Part shown: one piece after another, positions 1-10,373 of the stretch | Layout: every line of letters starts with the position of its first letter | Position numbering within the stretch: the first letter of the stretch is position 1 | NCBI RefSeq assembly: GCF_026162425.1 | Contig: NZ_JAOBQJ010000004.1 | Location: 124,001-188,000, forward strand | Length of the DNA stretch: 64,000 nucleotides | From: Flexivirga meconopsidis | GTDB lineage: Bacteria; Actinomycetota; Actinomycetes; Actinomycetales; Dermatophilaceae | Direction of reading: 5' to 3' | Made by a program: the position numbers and the translations under genes | The notes under the pieces: model-generated | What the model saw: only the letters and a program-made list of their open reading frames with translations | What the model was told of the DNA's origin: nothing | The model's database searches: none

Positions 1-760
1 TCACGTCCGCCCCCGGTGCGAGCGCTGCGACGTTGTGCGCATGCTGGGCCGGGATCACCTGATCGTCGGCGCCCCAGATGACCGCGAGCGGCATCTCCTC
101 GGTGAGGTAGGCGCGGTCGGTCATCGTGACGATCTGGCCGTGCCAGTCGACGACCGCGCGCAGCACGTGGCGCACCGCGGCCCGCTGGTGGCTGTCCTTG
201 AAGGAGTCGTAGATCGAGGCGATCTCGTCGATGTCGCGGGTGCCCGGCAGCCGGCAGGCGTGCGCGAGCCGGAGGGCGGCAGTGTTGAGGTGGCGAATTC
301 CGGGCAGCGTCAGCGCGCCCATGACGTGGTGGAAGCCGGGCGTGGTCACCGACCGGATCACCGGGCTCACCTCGGGGCCGAGGCCGCCGGGCGCGACCAG
401 CACGAGGCGTTCGGTCGACTCCGGGTATTGGTAGGCGAACTGCATCGCCACCCCGCCGCCGAAGCTGTGGCCTACGACCGTGACCCGGTCGATCTCCAGC
501 ACCGACAACAGATCTCGCATGCCGTTGGCGAAACCGCCCAGGCTGTAGTCGGCACGTGGCTTGGCCGACTGGCCGTGCCCGAGCAGATCCGGCGCGATCA
601 CCGTGTAGTCGCGGGCAAGCTGCCGGATGACCGAGTCCCACGTGTGGTGGTCGCAGGCGACGCCGTGCAGCAACAGCAACGCCGGCCCCGACCCGATCTT
701 CACGTAGGCACGGCGATGCCCGTGCACGTCCGCGAAGCGGACCCGGGGCGAAACGGTCAT
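1..760 (-). CDS. alpha/beta fold hydrolase, 3' end cut by the window edge
   Basis: About 253 residues are visible; the gene runs off the left edge, so the C-terminus is missing. The ATG is at 760. The protein shows the HG oxyanion-hole motif near residues 32-33, the nucleophile elbow GHSFGGG with Ser99, and a GADDQVIP segment near residue 237 that carries the likely catalytic Asp. The catalytic His would lie beyond the edge. It resembles hydrolases acting on small ester or C-C substrates, but the substrate cannot be read. It is divergent from a TetR-type regulator across a short intergenic region with a 12-bp palindrome, so regulation by that neighbour is a reasonable inference. Confidence 0.85.
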   Translation of the reverse strand, partial: MTVSPRVRFADVHGHRRAYVKIGSGPALLLLHGVACDHHTWDSVIRQLARDYTVIAPDLLGHGQSAKPRADYSLGGFANGMRDLLSVLEIDRVTVVGHSFGGGVAMQFAYQYPESTERLVLVAPGGLGPEVSPVIRSVTTPGFHHVMGALTLPGIRHLNTAALRLAHACRLPGTRDIDEIASIYDSFKDSHQRAAVRHVLRAVVDWHGQIVTMTDRAYLTEEMPLAVIWGADDQVIPAQHAHNVAALAPGADV

Positions 761-795
761 AGTCGGGCATTCAATCACTTCGACTCGCCTCCAGC

Positions 796-807
796 TACCG
801 ATTGGTA
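796..807. promoter_or_regulatory. candidate TetR operator between hydrolase and regulator
   Basis: TACCGATTGGTA matches its reverse complement at 10 of 12 positions. It lies in the intergenic region of the divergent hydrolase and TetR genes. It overlaps a possible TTG start at 802, which argues that the regulator starts further downstream. TetR proteins often bind such palindromes and repress both genes; binding here is inferred. Confidence 0.35.
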
Positions 808-831
808 AGTCGCGTCGTCGAAGCGTCAGCG

Positions 832-1494
832 ATGGGTCAGTACGCTCGCCGGGTGTCGTCCGACAAGCCTGCCCCAGCGCGCCTGACCCGCGAGGGGATC
901 CTCGACGTCGCTGGGCGACTCGTCACCGCGGGTGGGGCAGAAGCCCTCAGCATGCGCAAGCTCGCCGGGGAGCTCGGGGTCTCGCCGATGGCGCTCTACC
1001 GCCACGTGCGGGACCGGGACGAGCTGCTCGTGGCGCTGCTCGACCGTGAGTTCGAGGCGGTGGTGTGGCCGCCTCTGCCGGCTCGGGGTGCCGAGCGTGC
1101 CGTGCAGGTCATGCTCATGCTGCATCGCGAATTGGCTTCTCGACCATGGGTTTTGGACGCGTTGACACGCGGGGACCTGATGGCCCCGAGTGCGGCTCGC
1201 GCAACCGACGACGTGCTGGGCTCCTTGCGGGCCGCGGGGTGCTCGCCGCAGACCGCCGCGATCCGGTATGCCGCTGCATGGCGACTGACGCTGGGCGCGC
1301 TGCTGGTGGACGCCCGGACCGCGTCGGCGGTCGCGGGTCTGACCCGCCCGACCGTGCAGGAGCAGGTGCGCCGCGACGCCGACCCGGCGAGGTTTCCGGC
1401 TCTTGTCGAGTGCGGTGCGGCGCTGCGGCAGCAGCGGCAGGACTTCGACATCGAGCACGCATTGCGGTTGATCCTGACAGCGCCACCGGAGTAG
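832..1494 (+). CDS. TetR/AcrR family transcriptional regulator
   Basis: DNA-binding repressor of about 220 residues. An N-terminal helix-turn-helix is recognisable in LSMRKLAGELGVSPMALYRH, followed by a helical ligand-binding domain of the TetR C-terminal type. The frame opens with a TTG at 802, but that codon lies inside the candidate operator; the ATG at 832 and a GTG at 853 are better starts, and I chose the ATG. It is divergently transcribed from the alpha/beta hydrolase, which suggests local control of that gene and of itself. The ligand is unknown. Confidence 0.88.
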   Translation: MGQYARRVSSDKPAPARLTREGILDVAGRLVTAGGAEALSMRKLAGELGVSPMALYRHVRDRDELLVALLDREFEAVVWPPLPARGAERAVQVMLMLHRELASRPWVLDALTRGDLMAPSAARATDDVLGSLRAAGCSPQTAAIRYAAAWRLTLGALLVDARTASAVAGLTRPTVQEQVRRDADPARFPALVECGAALRQQRQDFDIEHALRLILTAPPE

Positions 1495-1528
1495 GTTTAC
1501 GCGTACACAACGTGGGCGGAGGGGCGGG

Positions 1529-1999
1529 ATGGGCGATCTGTCGATCTACGAGGCAGCCGGCGGCCGGGACGCGATGCTCCGGGTCGCCGCAGCGTGGCAC
1601 GACCGCGCGATCGCCGACCCGGTGGTGTCGCACGCGTTTGACCGCGGGACGAAACCCGACCACGTCGAGCGACTCGCGGCATACCTCGTGGAGGCGCTCG
1701 GTGGCCCGGCGGACTACACGGGCCACTTCGGCGACCACGCGGACGTGGTGCGGTTGCACAGCGGCAACGGCGAACACGAGGAGCTGAACGTCCGCGCGAT
1801 CGAGTGTTTCGCGGGCGCGCTGCACGACGCCGGCGTCGCCGCCAACATCGAGATCTACGACGCGATGCTGTCCTACTGGAGCTGGGCGACCTGGTATCCG
1901 ATGTACGCCTATCACGAGTCGCCGGCCGATGTGCCGGCGAAGTTGCCCATGCCGCAATGGGATTGGGCTCAGACCGCCACCTTCCGGGAGCCGCAATGA
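1529..1999 (+). CDS. group II truncated haemoglobin-like protein
   Basis: Protein of 156 residues with the truncated-globin pattern: an N-terminal YEAAGG segment, an LGGPADYTG segment, and an RLH segment in the position of the proximal haem His of the TrHbO family. Such proteins bind haem and oxygen or NO and act in redox or nitrosative protection. The sequence diverges from mycobacterial GlbO, with an extended tail, so the function is only a family-level call. The stop overlaps the next start as ATGA, indicating translational coupling with the VOC protein. A GGAGGGG stretch just upstream is the ribosome binding site. Confidence 0.7.
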   Translation: MGDLSIYEAAGGRDAMLRVAAAWHDRAIADPVVSHAFDRGTKPDHVERLAAYLVEALGGPADYTGHFGDHADVVRLHSGNGEHEELNVRAIECFAGALHDAGVAANIEIYDAMLSYWSWATWYPMYAYHESPADVPAKLPMPQWDWAQTATFREPQ

Positions 2000-2751
2000 T
2001 CACGCCCTATCTCACCGTCAAGGACGCCCGCGCGGCGATCGACTGGTATCGCAACGCGTTCGGCGCACGGGTTTCGTTCGAGCCGATCGTGATGGAAGAC
2101 GGCCGGATCGGTCACGTCGAAATGACCATCGGTGCGGACGGACGCTTCATGATGTCGGAGGAGTTCGACAGCGCCGGGGTCGCCGCGCCCGACCCGGGGC
2201 GGCACAACGCGGTGTCGATGCACGTCGACACGACCGCCGTCGACGTGGTGGTGCGACAGGCGGAATCGGTTGGGGCACAGATCGATCGGCGTCCGGAGGA
2301 CACTCCGAATGGCCGGATCGCGGTGCTGCACGACCCGTTCGGCCACCGCTGGCTGTTCAACCAGGCGCCGGCCGATGCCGACCGGCCGGCCGCGCCCGCC
2401 CTGGCGCGCGACATCACCGCGAACCTGCCGGTGAGCTCACTCGACGGCGCGGACGACTTCTACGGCGACTTCCTCGGCCTCACCGATGAGGGCTTCAACC
2501 TCGGCTGGGTGGCGCGTCGCAGTGCACCGCAATCGGGTGCGCACGTGCAACTGGTGACCAAGGACGCGACGGCCCCGGTGGACTCCGCGATCTCGGTGCA
2601 CGTGAGCGACGTCGACGCCGCGTATGCCGACGCGCAGCGCCGCGGCTACCGGATCGTGCACCCGCTCACCCACGAGGAGTGGGGCGTGCGCCGGTTCTTC
2701 GTGCAGGCGCCCGACGGCACCATCGTCAACGTGGTCGCCCACGCCGACTGA
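1996..2751 (+). CDS. two-domain VOC (glyoxalase/bleomycin resistance-like) protein
   Basis: Protein of 251 residues with two tandem VOC modules. Residues 1-120 are PhnB-like (start MITPYLTVKDARAAIDWY, ending DPFGHRWLF); the second module ends in a DGTIVNVV strand. VOC proteins bind metals or small molecules, or give resistance by sequestration; the substrate cannot be inferred. The longer upstream extension of this frame runs inside the globin gene and is not real; the ATG overlaps the globin stop. It forms a two-gene operon with the globin. Confidence 0.85.
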   Translation: MITPYLTVKDARAAIDWYRNAFGARVSFEPIVMEDGRIGHVEMTIGADGRFMMSEEFDSAGVAAPDPGRHNAVSMHVDTTAVDVVVRQAESVGAQIDRRPEDTPNGRIAVLHDPFGHRWLFNQAPADADRPAAPALARDITANLPVSSLDGADDFYGDFLGLTDEGFNLGWVARRSAPQSGAHVQLVTKDATAPVDSAISVHVSDVDAAYADAQRRGYRIVHPLTHEEWGVRRFFVQAPDGTIVNVVAHAD

Positions 2752-2761
2752 AAGGGGGCTC

Positions 2762-3556
2762 TCAGAGCCGCTCGCGCAACCAGGCGAAGTCGGCCTCGTG
2801 CTCCGCGGCGCCGCCGGGGGTCTCGCACACCACCGGCGCACCCGCATCGCGCACCACGGCGACCAGCTCGTCCGGATCGACTTGTCCCGCACCGAAATTG
2901 GCGTGCCGGTCGGCGCCTGAGTCGAACGCATCGCGGCTGTCGTTGGCGTGCACCAGGTCGATGCGGCCGGTGATCTCGTGCACCCGCTCGACCGCCTCCT
3001 TGAGCGGGATGCCGCCAGCCCACGCGTGGCAGGTGTCGAGGCAGAAACCGACCTGCTCGAAGCCGTCGGCGGCGCGGATGGCTCGCCATACCCCCTCGAT
3101 GCGGTCCAGATGACGGGCCATCGCGTTGTCCCCGCCCGCGGTGTTCTCGATCAGCAGCGGGATCTTGAGGTCCGTCGCCTCGATCGCCTTGCGCCAGTTG
3201 TCGAAGCCCTTCTCCGGGTCGTCGGACTTGTTCACGTGGCCGCCGTGCACGATCAGCCCCTTCGCGCCGATCTGCGCCGCCGCATCCATGTGCTGCTGCA
3301 GCAGCTTGCGGCTCGGGATGCGGATCCGGTTGTTCAGCGTCGCGACGTTGATGATGTAGGGCGCGTGCACATAGAGATCGACGCCCGCGGCCTCGGCGTC
3401 GGCGCGCAACCCGTCGGCGCCCCCGGCATACGCGACCTCCGGACCCTTGTAGCCCTGCGGGTCGCCGAGGAAGAACTGCACGACCGTCGTATGGCGGGCC
3501 GCGGCCTCCGCCAGCGGATCGGTCTGGTCGACGTGCGCACCGATGGAGATCGTCAT
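2762..3556 (-). CDS. nfo: deoxyribonuclease IV (AP endonuclease, EndoIV family)
   Basis: Protein of 264 residues, close to the usual length for EndoIV. It cleaves 5' of abasic sites in base excision repair. Zinc-ligand regions of the TIM barrel are visible: HAPYIIN, IVHGGH, LLIENTAGG, CLDTCHAWAGG, HANDSRDAFDSGADRHANFG and the final ETPGG. The start MTISIGAHVD fits the family N-terminus; the long upstream extension of the frame is antisense to the neighbouring regulator. The gene is divergent from the GAF regulator, with only 46 bases between starts. Confidence 0.92.
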   Translation of the reverse strand: MTISIGAHVDQTDPLAEAAARHTTVVQFFLGDPQGYKGPEVAYAGGADGLRADAEAAGVDLYVHAPYIINVATLNNRIRIPSRKLLQQHMDAAAQIGAKGLIVHGGHVNKSDDPEKGFDNWRKAIEATDLKIPLLIENTAGGDNAMARHLDRIEGVWRAIRAADGFEQVGFCLDTCHAWAGGIPLKEAVERVHEITGRIDLVHANDSRDAFDSGADRHANFGAGQVDPDELVAVVRDAGAPVVCETPGGAAEHEADFAWLRERL

Positions 3557-3602
3557 GCGAACCAGGGTAGGCAGCCGGTCGGACAGCGTTACCGTTGAGG
3601 AC

Positions 3603-4862
3603 ATGCCGAGCTCCCGGCCGACCGACGGCTTTGCCCCGCGCGACGTCGCGGAGGAAGCTCGAGCGGCCTTCCTCGAACACGGCGACCCCGCTGCGGTGCG
3701 GCCGGTCGTCTTCGAGTCGTGGGTGCGCTCGATGACCGACGGCCTCGACCCGGAGGCCGAGCTGGACCAGGAGCCGTTGGCCGGGGACGACCTGAGCGCG
3801 CTGCGCGAACGGCATCCGCTGGCCGAGTCGATGCCGCTGATCCGGTCGCTGCTCACCGAGAGCGCTGCCGAGGCGGGGCTGCTGGTCGCAGTCAGTGACG
3901 CAGCCGGCCGGCTGCTCTGGGTCGAGGGTGATGAGTCACTGCGCGCCCGGGCCGAGGGCATGCGCTTCCTGCCAGGCGCCGACTGGGCCGAGCGGGTGGT
4001 CGGCACCAATGCACCGGGTACGGCGCTCGCGACCGATCGGCCGGTGCGCATCCGGGGCGCCGAACATCTCGCCCGGCAGGTGACCCCGTGGAGCTGCTCG
4101 GCCGCGCCCATCCACGACCCCGACACCGGGGCGATGCTCGGTGCCCTGGACCTGACCGGCGGCGACGTCGCGGCCGGCCCCCAGAGCCTCGCGCTGGTCA
4201 GCGCGACGGTCGCGGCGGTCGAGGCGCAGCTGCGGTTGCAACGACTGAGCAGTGGGCTTGCCGTCCCGCAGGACCTGCACCGGCCGGTGCCGCACCGGCT
4301 GACCGTCCTCGGTGCGGGGCACGCGACGCTGGCCAGCGGCGACAGCGTGCGGCGCTTCGGGCTGCGGCACAGTGAGCTGCTGCTCCTGCTCGCCGAGACG
4401 TCCGGCGGCCTGACCGCCGATCAATTGGCGATCGGGCTGAGCGACGACGACCGGCCGTCGGTGACACTGCGCGCGGAGATCTCGCGGCTGCGCGGCCTGC
4501 TGCCGCCCGGGCTGCTCGCGTCTCGGCCCTACCGTTTCTCGGGGGCACTGCGCACTGACGTGCAGGAGGTGCGCGACTGCCTCGATCGCGGTGACGTGGC
4601 GGCAGCGGTGAGCCGCTATCGCGGTGCGGTGCTGCCGGACTCGGAGGCCCCTGGCGTCATACAGCTGCGGGATCAGTTGCACGCGAGGATGCGCAATTCG
4701 GTGCTGGCACACGGGGATTCGGACCTGCTGCTGCGGTTCGCCGACACCGCATTCGGCCGGGACGACCTGCAGTTGTGGGAGGCCGCCGAGCTGCTGATGG
4801 CACCCGGGTCGCCGCGGCAGGAGTCGGTCAGCGAGCGGGTGCGAGGCCTGCGCGGCGGATAG
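3603..4862 (+). CDS. GAF domain transcriptional regulator of the downstream aldehyde dehydrogenase
   Basis: Protein of 419 residues. The middle (about 80-200) is a GAF-like sensor domain including RFLPGADWAERVVGTNAPGT and a DPDTGAMLGALDLTGG strand, as in AcoR-type regulators. There is no sigma-54 AAA domain; instead the C-terminus (about 245-340) looks like a winged-helix unit. The ATG at 3603 is preferred over the upstream TTG-like extension, which overlaps nfo. It sits directly upstream of the aldehyde dehydrogenase and DUF779 genes, a context common in actinobacteria, so it probably controls them. The ligand is unknown. Confidence 0.72.
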   Translation: MPSSRPTDGFAPRDVAEEARAAFLEHGDPAAVRPVVFESWVRSMTDGLDPEAELDQEPLAGDDLSALRERHPLAESMPLIRSLLTESAAEAGLLVAVSDAAGRLLWVEGDESLRARAEGMRFLPGADWAERVVGTNAPGTALATDRPVRIRGAEHLARQVTPWSCSAAPIHDPDTGAMLGALDLTGGDVAAGPQSLALVSATVAAVEAQLRLQRLSSGLAVPQDLHRPVPHRLTVLGAGHATLASGDSVRRFGLRHSELLLLLAETSGGLTADQLAIGLSDDDRPSVTLRAEISRLRGLLPPGLLASRPYRFSGALRTDVQEVRDCLDRGDVAAAVSRYRGAVLPDSEAPGVIQLRDQLHARMRNSVLAHGDSDLLLRFADTAFGRDDLQLWEAAELLMAPGSPRQESVSERVRGLRGG

Positions 4863-4876
4863 CGCGGCAATGTGAT

Positions 4877-4900
4877 CTACGCAACGTTCGTGCAACGTAG
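4877..4900. promoter_or_regulatory. candidate regulator site upstream of aldehyde dehydrogenase
   Basis: CTACG at 4877-4881 and CGTAG at 4896-4900 are inverted, and CAACGT is repeated directly at 4882-4887 and 4893-4898, a spacing of 11 bp or about one helical turn. This lies between the GAF regulator and the aldehyde dehydrogenase start and is a plausible binding site. No factor is proven. Confidence 0.3.
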
Positions 4901-4968
4901 GGCGACTTAACGTCGGAGGATGCCGGCTGGCGATGCCGGCGGAGACGACCTTCATGGAGGACTTCGAC

Positions 4969-6491
<1,523 letters not shown>

Positions 6492-6492
<1 letters not shown>

Positions 6493-6881
6493 TGGATGAC
6501 GCACCCACGACGGCCGCCGGCGACAGCGATGTCGCCGGCGGCGTCGCCATGACCGACGACGCCGCGGCGATGCTGCGCCGGCTGATCGGGGAGCACGGGC
6601 CGTTGATGTTTCACCAGTCCGGTGGTTGCTGCGACGGCTCGGCGCCGATGTGTTACCCGCAGGGCGATTTCAAGGTCGGCAGCCGCGACGTGCACCTGGG
6701 CGACCTGGACCCCGGTGACGGCGCCGCGGTCGTGCCGGTCTACATCTCCGGAGAGCAATACCAGGTATGGCGACACACCCGGCTCACGATCGACCTGGTG
6801 CCCGGCCGCGGCTCCGGTTTCTCGGTGGAGGCACCGACCGGCTACCGGTTCCTCACCCGTTCGGACGTCTGCGCGCCCTGA
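6492..6881 (+). CDS. DUF779 domain protein
   Basis: Protein of 129 residues that overlaps the stop of the aldehyde dehydrogenase. The DUF779 core begins around MTDDAAAMLRRL and includes the cysteine-rich HQSGGCCDGSAPMCY motif and a YISGEQYQVWRH segment. DUF779 genes regularly follow acetaldehyde-type dehydrogenases; no biochemical role is established. The cysteines could bind a metal. An internal ATG at 6550 would give a shorter protein closer to the family core. Confidence 0.85.
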
Positions 6882-6942
6882 CTGACCCCGCCGATCCGGA
6901 CTTGCCCTCCGGTTCTTGCATTGCAGGCGTAGCGTGGTAGGC

Positions 6943-8358
6943 GTGAGCGTTTCGAAGACTTCGACACCTGCACCCACGATCACCACCCTCGGCGAACTGC
7001 GCGCCTCCGGCCATCGCCAGCGCGGCGTCCGCGCCGAGATCCGGGAGAACCTGCTCGCCGCACTCGCCGCCGGGCGGGACCCGTGGCCCGGCATCCAGGG
7101 CTTCGAGAGCACGGTGCTCCCGCAACTCGAGCGTGCGCTGCTGGCCGGCCACGACGTCGTCCTGCTCGGCGAACGCGGTCAGGGCAAGACCCGCCTGCTG
7201 CGCACCATCGTCGGCCTGCTCGACGAGTGGACCCCGGTCATCGCCGGGTCCGAACTCGGCGAACACCCCTACGAACCCATCACTCCCGCGTCGCAGCGCC
7301 GCGCGGCCGAGCTCGGCGATGACCTGCCGATCGCCTGGCGGCACCGCGACGAGCGGTATGCCGAGAAGCTCGCCACCCCCGACACCTCGGTCGGCGACCT
7401 GGTCGGCGACGTCGACCCGATGAAGGTCGCCGAGGGCCGCAGCCTGGGTGATCCCGAGACGATCCACTTCGGGCTGATCCCGCGGGCCCACCGCGGCATC
7501 GTGGCCATCAACGAACTGCCCGACCTCGCCGAACGCATCCAGGTCGCGATGCTCAACGTGATGGAGGAGCGCGACATCCAGGTGCGCGGCTACACGCTGC
7601 GGCTGCCGTTGGACGTGCTCGTGCTGGCCAGCGCCAACCCGGAGGATTACACCAACCGCGGGCGGATCATCACCCCGCTGAAGGACCGCTTCGGCGCGCA
7701 GGTGCGCACCCACTACCCGCTGGAGGTGGAAGGCGAGGTGGCCGTCGTCGAGCAAGAGGCGTCGCTGGAGGCGAATGTCCCGTCATACCTGCTGGAGATC
7801 CTGGCGCGCTTCACCCGCGGGCTGCGCGAGTCCAACGCGGTCGACCAACGTTCAGGCGTGTCAGCGCGATTCGCGATCGCGGCCGCTGAGACGGTCGCCG
7901 CCGCGGCGCTGCACCGGGCGACCGTACAGGGTGAGGACGAGGCGGTCGCACGCGTCATCGACCTCGAGACCGCCGTCGACGTGCTCGCCGGCAAGGTGGA
8001 GTTCGAGTCCGGTCACGAGGGGCGCGAGCAGCCGATCCTGGAGCACCTGCTGCGCACGGCCACCGCCGAGACCGCGCGTCACCGTCTGCAGGGCATCGAT
8101 CTCGGACTGCTCGTGCAGGCGCTCGAGAGCGGCGCCCAGGTGACCACCGGCGAGCAGGTGACTGCCGGTGACCTGTTGCAGGAGCTGCCGGTGCTCGGCG
8201 AGTCCGAACTGTATGACGACATCGCCGACCGGCTCGAGGCGTCGACGCCGGGGGAGCGCGCGGCGGCGGTCGAACTCGCCCTCGAAGGTCTCTACCTGGC
8301 GCGCAAGGTCAGCAAGGAAACCGACGACGAGGGCAACGCGACATACGGAGAGAGCTGA
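6943..8358 (+). CDS. MoxR-type AAA+ ATPase
   Basis: Protein of 471 residues. Walker A is GERGQGKT at residues 76-83, the second nucleotide motif is IVAINELPDL, and VLASANPEDYTNRGRIITPLKDRF is the sensor and arginine-finger region. MoxR ATPases act with VWA proteins as chaperone-like machines that insert cofactors or remodel partners. The GTG at 6943 removes an unsupported TTG extension. It is followed 11 bases later by a VWA gene and then an SRPBCC gene, so the three are probably one operon. The target complex is not visible. Confidence 0.85.
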   Translation: MSVSKTSTPAPTITTLGELRASGHRQRGVRAEIRENLLAALAAGRDPWPGIQGFESTVLPQLERALLAGHDVVLLGERGQGKTRLLRTIVGLLDEWTPVIAGSELGEHPYEPITPASQRRAAELGDDLPIAWRHRDERYAEKLATPDTSVGDLVGDVDPMKVAEGRSLGDPETIHFGLIPRAHRGIVAINELPDLAERIQVAMLNVMEERDIQVRGYTLRLPLDVLVLASANPEDYTNRGRIITPLKDRFGAQVRTHYPLEVEGEVAVVEQEASLEANVPSYLLEILARFTRGLRESNAVDQRSGVSARFAIAAAETVAAAALHRATVQGEDEAVARVIDLETAVDVLAGKVEFESGHEGREQPILEHLLRTATAETARHRLQGIDLGLLVQALESGAQVTTGEQVTAGDLLQELPVLGESELYDDIADRLEASTPGERAAAVELALEGLYLARKVSKETDDEGNATYGES

Positions 8359-8369
8359 GGCGAAAAGCC

Positions 8370-10370
8370 GTGGCACGTAAGCAAACCCACCGCTCCCGCT
8401 ATGGGCGGTATGCCGGGGGCCCCGACCCGCTGGCGCCTCCGGTCGACCTCGCCGAGGCACTCGACGCCATCGGCGAGGACGTGATGGCCGGCTACAGCCC
8501 GGAGCACGCGATGCAGGAGTTCCTGCGACGCGGTGGCCGGCAGCAGCAAGGGCTGGACGACCTGGCCCGGCAGGTTGCCGACAAGCGGCGTGAGCTGCTC
8601 GCCAAGCACAACCTGGACGGCACCTTCGCCGACATCCGCAAGCTGCTCGACGAAGCCGTGCTTGCCGAACGCAAGCAGCTGGCAAGGGATCTCGACGACG
8701 ACGCCCGGTTTGCGGAGATGCGCATCGAGAACCTCCCGCCCTCGACCGCGGCCGCTGTCAACGAACTGTCCGACTACCCGTTCCGCAGCAGCGAGGCCCG
8801 GGAGAAGTACGAGCAGATCAAGGACCTGCTCGGCCGGGAGATGCTCGACCAGCGGTTTGCCGGGATGAAGCAGGCACTCGAAGGAGCGACCGACGAGGAC
8901 CGGGCGCGCATCGGCGAGATGCTGAGCGACCTCAACGACCTGCTGGAGTCGCACGCGCGGGGGGAGGACACCGACGAGCAGTTCGCCGACTTCATGGAAA
9001 AGCACGGGGATTTCTTCCCCGAAAACCCTTCCAACATCGACGAATTGCTCGACTCCCTCGCCGAGCGGGCGGCGGCCGCGCAGCGGATGCTCAACTCGAT
9101 GACGCCCGAGCAGCGGCAGGAGCTGATGGAGCTGTCGCAGCAGGCGTTCGGCTCACCCGAGTTGATGCAGCAGCTGGCGCAACTGGACGCGAACCTGCAG
9201 GGGTTGCGACCGGGTGAAGACTGGTCCGGCTCCGAGGAGTTCGGCGGCGAGCAGGGGATGGGCCTCGGCGACGGGACCGGCGTCATACAGGACCTCGCGC
9301 AGCTGGACCAGCTGTCCGAGCAACTCTCGCAGCAGTACACCGGCGCCCGGATGGACGACCTCGACCTCGACGCGCTGGCCCGGCAGCTCGGCGACGACGC
9401 CGCGGCGTCCGCGCGCACGCTCGCCGACCTGGAACGTGCGCTGCGCGACCGCGGTTACCTGACCAAGGACGCCGAGGGCGAGCTGAAGCTCTCGCCGCGC
9501 GCGATGCGAGAGCTCGGCAAGACGCTATTGCGTGACGTGGCAACGCGATTGAGCGGTCGGGCCGGTGCGCGCGACGCCCGGAAGGCCGGCGCGGCGGGGG
9601 AGCCGACCGGGTCGAGCCGGGAGTGGCAGTTCGGTGACACCGAGCCGTGGGACGTGACCCGCACGCTGACCAATGCCGCGATCCGTCGGGCCGGCGGGGA
9701 CGACCGGCTGATCGCGATCGAGGACGTCGAGGTGCAGGAGACCGAGGCGCGCACGCAGGCCGCGGTCGCGCTGCTGGTTGACACGTCGTTCTCGATGGCG
9801 ATGGACGGTCGCTGGGTGCCGATGAAGCGCACCGCGCTGGCGCTGCATCACTTGATGCAGACGCGTTTTCGCGGGGACAGTCTTGAACTCATCGCCTTCG
9901 GGCGGCACGCGCAGACGATGGACATCGACACCCTCACGGCGCTCTCGGCCGAGTGGGACAAGGGCACCAACCTGCACCACGCGCTGCAGCTGGCCAACCG
10001 CCACTTCCGCCGGCACCCCAACGCGCAGCCGGTGCTGCTGATCGTCACCGACGGTGAGCCCACGTCGCACCTGGAGCCGGACGGCGAGGTGTGGTTCTCC
10101 TACCCGCCGCACCCGCTGACGATCGCCTACAGCGTCAAGGAGCTCGACAAGGCCACCCGCCTCGGCGCGCAGACGACGATCTTCCGACTCGGCGAGGACC
10201 CCGGATTGGCCCGGTTCGTAGACCAACTCGCGCGCCGCGCCGGCGGCCGGGTGATCGCGCCCGAGCTGGACGGTCTCGGAGCCGCGGTGGTCGACGGCTA
10301 CCTCGGCAGTCGGGGCGGCTCGTCATACGGCGGTCTCGAGTGGGGCTGGCGCGGCGGCTGGGTCGGCTGA
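8370..10370 (+). CDS. VWA domain protein paired with MoxR ATPase
   Basis: Protein of 666 residues. The N-terminal two thirds are helical and rich in Gln, Glu and Leu, with many coiled-coil-like stretches. The C-terminus is a von Willebrand A domain with MIDAS motif DTSFS at residues 471-475, a later KGTNLHHAL segment and LLIVTDGEPTSH. VWA partners of MoxR ATPases bind a divalent metal and recruit the substrate. The start is a GTG at 8370. The protein ends in a glycine- and tryptophan-rich tail. The cellular target is unknown. Confidence 0.85.
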   Translation: MARKQTHRSRYGRYAGGPDPLAPPVDLAEALDAIGEDVMAGYSPEHAMQEFLRRGGRQQQGLDDLARQVADKRRELLAKHNLDGTFADIRKLLDEAVLAERKQLARDLDDDARFAEMRIENLPPSTAAAVNELSDYPFRSSEAREKYEQIKDLLGREMLDQRFAGMKQALEGATDEDRARIGEMLSDLNDLLESHARGEDTDEQFADFMEKHGDFFPENPSNIDELLDSLAERAAAAQRMLNSMTPEQRQELMELSQQAFGSPELMQQLAQLDANLQGLRPGEDWSGSEEFGGEQGMGLGDGTGVIQDLAQLDQLSEQLSQQYTGARMDDLDLDALARQLGDDAAASARTLADLERALRDRGYLTKDAEGELKLSPRAMRELGKTLLRDVATRLSGRAGARDARKAGAAGEPTGSSREWQFGDTEPWDVTRTLTNAAIRRAGGDDRLIAIEDVEVQETEARTQAAVALLVDTSFSMAMDGRWVPMKRTALALHHLMQTRFRGDSLELIAFGRHAQTMDIDTLTALSAEWDKGTNLHHALQLANRHFRRHPNAQPVLLIVTDGEPTSHLEPDGEVWFSYPPHPLTIAYSVKELDKATRLGAQTTIFRLGEDPGLARFVDQLARRAGGRVIAPELDGLGAAVVDGYLGSRGGSSYGGLEWGWRGGWVG

Positions 10371-10373
10371 CGT

